This document shows positions 6,143-9,933 of a stretch of DNA of 9,933 bases, piece after piece. Origin of the DNA: an uncultured Oscillospiraceae bacterium (GTDB taxonomy: Bacteria > Bacillota > Clostridia > Oscillospirales > Oscillospiraceae). Each line of letters begins with the position of its first letter. Within the stretch, counting starts at the first letter, position 1. The notes beneath the pieces are model-generated. The model saw nothing but the letters and a program-made list of their open reading frames with translations, was not told the origin of the DNA and did not search any database. The DNA lies in the NCBI GenBank assembly GCA_959022875.1, contig CAUFAM010000021.1:1-9933 (forward strand), written 5' to 3'. The position numbers and the translations under genes are program-made.

Positions 6143-6867
6143 AAGGTAAAATGCTTTACATAAAAATCAAGGAAAATCTGGCCGCGTTCCTGACCAGGCT
6201 TGGCCTTCTCCAGCCGGGGAAGATCATGTACATCGGCGGCAGCGATACGCTGCCTGCCCCACTGAACCGGGCAGAGGAGGCGGAGCTGATTGCCCGGCTG
6301 GAGCAGGGGGATGCCCAGGCCCGGAACAAGCTCATTGAGCATAACCTGCGCCTGGTGGCCTACATTGCCCGGCGCTTTGAGAATACAGGGATCCACATTG
6401 AGGACCTCATTTCCATCGGTACCATAGGACTGATCAAGGCGGTGGGAACCTACCAGCCGGCCAAGAGCATTAAGCTGGCCACCTACGCCAGCCGGTGCAT
6501 TGAAAATGAAATTCTCATGTACCTGAGAAAGACGGCCAATCAGAAAAGTGAGATGTCCTTTGACGAGCCGCTGAACACCGACTGGGATGGAAATGAGCTG
6601 CTGCTCAGCGATATTCTGGGAACCGACGAGGATCTGGTGGTTCAGCCTCTGGAGGCGGATGTAGACCGTCAGCTGCTCCGGCAGGCCCTGGAGCGGCTGG
6701 AAGAGCGGGAAAAGCACATCATTACCCTGCGCTTTGGACTGGACGGACGCAGGGAATGTACCCAGAAGGAGGTGGCCGATCTGCTGGGCATCTCCCAGTC
6801 CTATATTTCCCGCCTGGAGAAGCGGATTATTGCCAGGCTAAAAAAAGAAATTTTGCGAATGATGTAG
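6139..6867 (+). CDS. sigE: RNA polymerase sporulation sigma factor sigma-E (pro-form)
   Basis: This encodes 242 aa, full length for pro-sigma-E. It directs the early mother-cell sporulation programme after cleavage by SpoIIGA. The amphipathic basic pro-sequence is residues 1 to about 30, followed by YIGGSDTLPAPL, the expected cleavage neighbourhood. Region 2 includes NLRLVAYIARRFENTGIHIE (69-88), DLISIGTIGLIKAV (89-102) and ATYASRCIENEILMYLR (114-130). SFDEPLNTDWDGNELLLSDI (140-159) is a hallmark of the sporulation sigma factors. Region 4 holds the helix-turn-helix KEVADLLGISQSYISRLEKR (210-229). GGAGG lies within the end of spoIIGA, and the ATG at 6139 overlaps its stop. At the cleavage site the usual Tyr-Tyr reads Met-Tyr. 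No terminator was found after the stop, and the usual neighbour sigG does not follow. Confidence 0.97.
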   Translation: MKGKMLYIKIKENLAAFLTRLGLLQPGKIMYIGGSDTLPAPLNRAEEAELIARLEQGDAQARNKLIEHNLRLVAYIARRFENTGIHIEDLISIGTIGLIKAVGTYQPAKSIKLATYASRCIENEILMYLRKTANQKSEMSFDEPLNTDWDGNELLLSDILGTDEDLVVQPLEADVDRQLLRQALERLEEREKHIITLRFGLDGRRECTQKEVADLLGISQSYISRLEKRIIARLKKEILRMM

Positions 6868-6873
6868 AAACTA

Positions 6874-6902
6874 TGGCCAAAATGGAAAAACCATGATATA
6901 AT
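6874..6902 (+). promoter_or_regulatory. Extended -10 promoter of the AGCS symporter gene
   Basis: TGATATAAT (6894-6902) gives a perfect -10 with the TGn extension. A weak -35 candidate, TGGCCA (6874-6879), matches four of six consensus bases at 17-base spacing. An extended -10 compensates for a weak -35. The expected start is near 6909, with about 64 bases of leader to the ATG at 6973. Confidence 0.65.
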
Positions 6903-6907
6903 CCCCC

Positions 6908-6927
6908 GGGCATTTAGAGGGATGCCC
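6908..6927 (+). other. Leader hairpin upstream of the AGCS gene
   Basis: GGGCAT (6908-6913) pairs with ATGCCC (6922-6927) around an 8-base loop. It would lie at the very 5' end of the transcript, where such hairpins can stabilise mRNA. The stem is short, so the role is uncertain. Confidence 0.4.
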
Positions 6928-6972
6928 AACGAACTGAACCATACGAAGAGAGAGAAAGAGAGGAACCAAACG

Positions 6973-8427
6973 ATGTATGATGCGTTTCTGAATCTGATCC
7001 TGGCGATCAGTGACGCGATGTACAGCTATATCCTGATCATCATGCTGCTGGGTGTGGGCTTGTACTTCACCCTGCGGGGAAGGCTCCTTCAGCTGCGCCT
7101 GCTGCCCGAGTCCATCCGGGTAGTGGGGGAGAAGACGGGAGATGAAAATTCCGTGTCCGCCTTCGAGGCCCTGATGGTGTCTACCGCCAGCCGCGTGGGC
7201 ACCGGAAATATTGTGGGCGTGGCCAACGCCATTGCGGTGGGCGGCTATGGCGCGGTGTTCTGGATGTGGCTCATTGCCATTGTGGGCGGCGCTTCCGCTT
7301 TTGTGGAGAGCACCCTGGCCCAGATCTATAAGAAGAAGGACCCCAAGGGCGGCAGCTACGGCGGCCCCTCCTATTATATTGAAGCCGCCCTTCACAGCCG
7401 GGTGCTGGGTGTTATTTTTGCCGTGGTGCTCATCGCCACCTATGCCGGCGGCTTCAATATGGTGGCCTCCTTCAACCTCCTGGACAGCTTTACCAGCTAC
7501 GCCTTCTATGAGCAGGCCGGCTATGTGACCCTGGGCGGCGGAACGTACAGCGTCGTCACCCTGGTGGGCGGCGGGGTGCTGGCCCTGCTGGTGGCCGTCT
7601 GTGTTCTGGGCGGCGGCAAGCGCATCGTCAAGGTCACCGGCGTGCTGGTGCCGGTGATGGGCGTTTTGTACATCCTCATGGCTCTGGTGGTCATGGTGCT
7701 GAACCTGAACATGATCCCCAGCGTGCTGGGACGGATTTTCCATGACGCCTTTGATTTCCAGGCTATCTTCGGCGGAGCGGTGGGCTTTGGCTCTTCCGCT
7801 ATTATGCAGGGCATCAAGCGCGGCCTGTACTCCAATGAGGCCGGTGTGGGCTCCGCCCCCAACGCCGCCGCTGCGGCCAGCGTCTCCCATCCCGTCAAGC
7901 AGGGCCTGGTGCAGATGCTCTCCGTGTTCATTGACACTATTCTGGTGTGTACCGCCACTGCCATGATGTGCCTGAGCACCGGCGTTGACATCAGCAGCGG
8001 CCTGAACGGCGCTCCCCTGGTGCAGGCCTCCCTGGCCACCACCTTTGGCAGCGTTGGCCCCTACTTTATTACCTTTGCCCTGCTGCTGTTTGCCTTCACC
8101 ACCTTGCTGGGCAACCTCTTCTATTGCGAGGGCTGTCTCAACTACATTGCCGGGCGCACCTTGCAGAACCGTACCCTCAATGTGTTCCGCATCATCGCCT
8201 GCGTGCTGGTGTTTGTGGGCGGTCAGCTGGAGTTTGGTCTGGTGTGGAACCTGGCCGACGTACTCATGGGCTGCATGGCCATCATTAACCTGCCGGTCAT
8301 CGTCATTCTGGGCGGCACGGCCATGCGGGCGCTGCAGGATTACGCCCAGCAGCGCAAAGAGGGCAAGAACCCTGTGTTCAAGGCCTCGTCCATCGGTCTG
8401 AAGCAGAAAACTGATTTCTGGAATTAA
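6973..8427 (+). CDS. AGCS-family sodium:alanine/glycine symporter
   Basis: This encodes 484 aa, typical for the alanine or glycine:cation symporter family (about 450-540), with about 11 hydrophobic segments. It should import alanine, glycine or a related small amino acid with Na+ across the cytoplasmic membrane; the exact substrate cannot be read. Key motifs: EALMVSTASRVGTGNIVGVA (65-84), which holds the unwound, substrate-contacting first core helix; FWMW (96-99); GGSYGGPSYYIEAAL (126-140); and YSNEAGVGSAPNAAAAA (286-302), the family hallmark. The ATG at 6973 is preferred to one at 6922 because family proteins begin close to MYDAFLNLILAI, AGAGAGG precedes it, and the earlier ATG is inside the leader hairpin. 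The gene has its own promoter and a strong terminator, so it is probably monocistronic, though read-through from sigE is possible as no terminator separates them. Confidence 0.93.
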   Translation: MYDAFLNLILAISDAMYSYILIIMLLGVGLYFTLRGRLLQLRLLPESIRVVGEKTGDENSVSAFEALMVSTASRVGTGNIVGVANAIAVGGYGAVFWMWLIAIVGGASAFVESTLAQIYKKKDPKGGSYGGPSYYIEAALHSRVLGVIFAVVLIATYAGGFNMVASFNLLDSFTSYAFYEQAGYVTLGGGTYSVVTLVGGGVLALLVAVCVLGGGKRIVKVTGVLVPVMGVLYILMALVVMVLNLNMIPSVLGRIFHDAFDFQAIFGGAVGFGSSAIMQGIKRGLYSNEAGVGSAPNAAAAASVSHPVKQGLVQMLSVFIDTILVCTATAMMCLSTGVDISSGLNGAPLVQASLATTFGSVGPYFITFALLLFAFTTLLGNLFYCEGCLNYIAGRTLQNRTLNVFRIIACVLVFVGGQLEFGLVWNLADVLMGCMAIINLPVIVILGGTAMRALQDYAQQRKEGKNPVFKASSIGLKQKTDFWN

Positions 8428-8440
8428 CTAATTTGCGGCC

Positions 8441-8480
8441 CCGGGGCACGGAGAAATCCGTGCCCCGGTTTATTTGTTTG
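8441..8480 (+). terminator. Strong intrinsic terminator after the AGCS gene
   Basis: A perfect 12-bp GC-rich stem (CCGGGGCACGGA, 8441-8452, with its complement at 8457-8468) is capped by a GAAA tetraloop and followed by TTTATTTGTTT. It starts 13 bases after the stop codon and separates this gene from rex. Confidence 0.95.
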
Positions 8481-8505
8481 AAGGGATTTTACCAGGGAAA
8501 AGAAT

Positions 8506-8534
8506 TTGACAGCGGGGGAGGGATGGGGTAGAAT
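8506..8534 (+). promoter_or_regulatory. Near-consensus sigma-A promoter of rex and the SLH gene
   Basis: -35 TTGACA (8506-8511) is perfect, the spacer is 17 bases, and -10 is TAGAAT (8529-8534, one mismatch). Expected start near 8541. The sequence just downstream has ACAA-ggta-TTGT (8537-8548), a minor inverted repeat that does not match the Rex consensus. Confidence 0.88.
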
Positions 8535-8555
8535 AACAAGGTATTGTATGAAAGC

Positions 8556-8614
8556 CTGCCGCTAAGCAAGGCGGCAGTTGGCCCGGGGGGACGTTAGCTG
8601 GTCCGCGGCCCGGG
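8556..8614 (+). other. Structured 5' leader of rex (two adjacent hairpins)
   Basis: Hairpin one: CTGCCGC (8556-8562) with GCGGCAG (8571-8577), a perfect 7-bp stem and 8-base loop. Hairpin two: CCCGGG (8582-8587) with CCCGGG (8609-8614), an internal loop, then GGAC (8589-8592) with GTCC (8601-8604), loop of 8. GCTAA at 8561-8565 is complementary to TTAGC at 8594-8598, so the hairpins could touch. No U-tract follows, so it is not an intrinsic terminator. No known riboswitch is recognised. Confidence 0.5.
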
Positions 8615-8628
8615 AGACGGAGCGTAGA

Positions 8629-9300
8629 ATGAAACGAAATGCGAAAGTATCCACGGCGGTGATCCGCCGTCTGCCCCGGTATTACCGGCACCTGTCTGAG
8701 CTTCAGCGTGCGGGTGTGGTGCGGATTTCCTCCAGTGCCCTGGGAAAATCCATGGGATTGACCGCTTCTCAGATCCGCCAGGACCTGTTCTGTTTTGGTG
8801 AGTTCGGCCAGCAGGGGTATGGCTATAAGGTGGACAGCCTGAAAGAGGAAATCGGAGAAATTTTGGGGATCAACCGGGGCCATACGGTGGTGGTCATGGG
8901 CACAGGCAACCTGGGCCGGGCCATTATCCAGAACTTCCAGTTTTCCAGCAACGGCTTTCAGCTGCTGGCCGCCTTTGACATCAATCCTCAGGTGGTGGGC
9001 ACCGAGATTGCAGGGGTTCCCGTGTATCATGCCGATCAGCTGGAGGCCTTTGTTGCCGAGCATCCGGTGAGCGTAGGTATGCTCACCGTGTCCATTTCCG
9101 CAGCCCAAAGCGTATGTGACCGGCTGGTCAATGCGGGGGTGCGGGGGATCTGGAACTTTACCAACCATGAGCTTTCCATCAGCCAGGAAAATGTGGTGGT
9201 AGAGTCGGTGCATTTTTCCGACAGTCTGCTGACCCTGAGCTATCTGATCTCCCAGGGGGGAGAGGAACAGGCCGGGGAAACCAAGGAGGAGCTGACATGA
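8629..9300 (+). CDS. rex: Rex, NADH/NAD+-sensing redox repressor
   Basis: This encodes 223 aa, slightly longer than the usual 210-215 because of an acidic tail. Rex dimers repress fermentation and NADH-reoxidation genes and leave DNA when NADH rises. The N-terminal winged helix (about 1-80) includes STAVIRRLPRYYRHL (8-22) and the signature TASQIRQDLFCFGEFG (45-60) with GYGY (63-66). The Rossmann domain follows: VVVMGTGNLGRAI (87-99), with the GxGxxG at 91-96, and AAFDINP (114-120), whose Asp117 is placed to favour NADH over NADPH. The C-terminal helix (about 195-210) normally swaps between subunits. The ATG at 8629 has GGAG upstream and starts the conserved fold; an in-frame TTG at 8578 lies inside a leader hairpin. 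Its stop overlaps the next gene's start (ATGA), so a surface protein is translationally coupled to it. Confidence 0.96.
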   Translation: MKRNAKVSTAVIRRLPRYYRHLSELQRAGVVRISSSALGKSMGLTASQIRQDLFCFGEFGQQGYGYKVDSLKEEIGEILGINRGHTVVVMGTGNLGRAIIQNFQFSSNGFQLLAAFDINPQVVGTEIAGVPVYHADQLEAFVAEHPVSVGMLTVSISAAQSVCDRLVNAGVRGIWNFTNHELSISQENVVVESVHFSDSLLTLSYLISQGGEEQAGETKEELT

Positions 9301-9933
9301 AGAAACTTCTTCGGCCGCTGGCGCTGGCTGCGGCCTTTGTATTGCTGGCTGCCGGGTCTTATGCCGCGGTGTCAGGAGATGGGCCGGTGAGTCTGAGCTA
9401 CCTGGTGGAAACCTTTATGCCCCAGGCCTTCCGGGCCGGAACTGAGGCGGCTTATGAGCAGCTGGAGGACACCTATGTATCGGCGAAATCCACCCTGGAT
9501 ACCGTTCACGGACAGGTGACCAGCGGCGGGGTGGTTTCCACGGGGCTGTACAGCGATACCCTTCAGCGCCGGGAGTGGTACAATGGGCAGCGGATTACCC
9601 TGGGTACCGGCAGCGGCGCGCTGCTGCTGGAGGGGTATGCCGCCGTTACCCATAACGGCGCGGTGGTGGACGTGACAGACGGTATAGAAGTGGTTTCGGG
9701 CGGGGCGCTGAGCGCCGGCCACCGCTACCTGGTGGGAGAGAACACCACGGCTACCATTACCATCCAGTCCGGCTACGCCGCCATGGGTGTGCAGGGCAGC
9801 TACACCGTAGAGGGGGGCAATGCCAATGCCGCGCCCTTCGTGGACGTGCAGCAGAGCGACTGGTACTATGAGCCGGTCAATTATGTGTACCAAAAGAAGC
9901 TCTTTTCCGGCATGAGTGAGCACACCTTCGGCC
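9297..9933 (+). CDS. Exported SLH-domain cell-surface protein (C-terminus cut by window edge)
   Basis: 212 codons are visible, open to the right edge. A clear signal peptide (MKKLLRPLALAAAFVLLAAG, residues 1-20, likely cleaved near SYA-A at 23) sends it out of the cell. Residues about 30-175 form an extracytoplasmic region I do not recognise: a predicted helix (SLSYLVETFMPQAFRAGTEA, 32-51) and then Gly/Thr/Val-rich probable beta strands with GSGALLLEGYAAVTH (105-119). An S-layer homology domain begins at about 179 (APFVDVQQSDWYYEPVNYVY), fitting the FxDVxxxxWYxxAVxY pattern, and is cut off after LFSGMSEHTFG. SLH domains bind pyruvylated wall polymers, so this protein is probably wall-anchored; further SLH repeats are expected beyond the edge. 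AAGGAGG at the end of rex is its ribosome site, and the ATGA overlap puts it under the rex promoter. Confidence 0.9.
   Translation, partial: MKKLLRPLALAAAFVLLAAGSYAAVSGDGPVSLSYLVETFMPQAFRAGTEAAYEQLEDTYVSAKSTLDTVHGQVTSGGVVSTGLYSDTLQRREWYNGQRITLGTGSGALLLEGYAAVTHNGAVVDVTDGIEVVSGGALSAGHRYLVGENTTATITIQSGYAAMGVQGSYTVEGGNANAAPFVDVQQSDWYYEPVNYVYQKKLFSGMSEHTFG

Noticed and set aside
6879..6895. Small stem ATGG-aaaaa-CCAT as terminator for sigE
   Set aside because: A four-base stem with no U-tract cannot terminate transcription; the sequence instead holds the symporter promoter.
6871..7890. Long open frame on the minus strand opposite the symporter (339 codons, His/Gly/Gln-rich)
   Set aside because: The composition is what the complement of GC-rich membrane-protein codons gives, it has no ribosome site or domain, and the sense gene is certain.
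8537..8548. Possible Rex autoregulatory operator (ACAA-ggta-TTGT)
   Set aside because: The Rex consensus is of the TTGTGA-N6-TCACAA kind; here the half-sites are reversed and only 4 bases long, so autoregulation is not supported.
8548..8565. Five-codon upstream reading frame (MKACR) in the rex leader
   Set aside because: The predicted transcription start (about 8541) leaves no room for a ribosome site, and the frame is short enough to arise by chance.
1..9933. RNA genes, CRISPR array, insertion sequence, prophage or attachment site
   Set aside because: No tRNA- or rRNA-like stretch, spaced direct repeats, transposase or integrase, or terminal inverted repeats were found on reading both strands.

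Overview
The window looks like chromosomal DNA of a GC-rich, spore-forming, low-oxygen Firmicute. A gut Oscillospiraceae (Flavonifractor/Pseudoflavonifractor-like) is my best guess. The signs are a spoIIGA-sigE sporulation pair, a Rex redox repressor, an SLH-domain cell-surface protein, strong AGGAGG ribosome sites and GC-rich codon use. The genus is inference; sporulation capacity follows from recognised genes.

Left half (1-5031, minus strand): one compact operon read right to left. It opens with a PadR-family repressor, followed by four successive paralogous membrane proteins of the DUF2812 family, the last cut by the left edge. Junctions are a 4-base ATGA overlap, then gaps of 14, 43 and 13 bases, and two stop codons run into the next Shine-Dalgarno. 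A well-formed sigma-A-type promoter sits at 5073-5101. A perfect 19-bp palindrome (5057-5075) covers the end of its -10 and the expected transcription start, as expected for PadR autorepression. All four DUF2812 proteins share one architecture: a cytosolic N-terminal domain, three membrane segments, and an extracytoplasmic C-terminal domain with recurring motifs. This regulator plus four diverged membrane paralogues is the least understood and most interesting system here.

Middle (5270-6867, plus strand): spoIIGA (membrane aspartic protease) overlaps sigE (pro-sigma-E) by ATGA. This is the mother-cell commitment module: SpoIIGA removes the sigma-E pro-sequence. Neither ftsZ nor sigG, the usual neighbours, is present. 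The spoIIGA promoter has a perfect -10 but no -35 at normal spacing, consistent with activation by Spo0A.

Right (6973-8480, plus strand): a single-gene unit for an AGCS-family sodium:amino-acid symporter, with its own extended -10 promoter and a very strong intrinsic terminator (12-bp stem, GAAA loop).

Far right (8506-9933, plus strand): a consensus promoter (TTGACA-17-TAGAAT), a structured GC-rich leader, rex, and then an exported SLH-domain protein that overlaps rex by ATGA and runs off the right edge. No RNA genes, insertion sequences, CRISPR arrays or attachment sites were seen, and no gene-free stretch exceeds about 240 bases.
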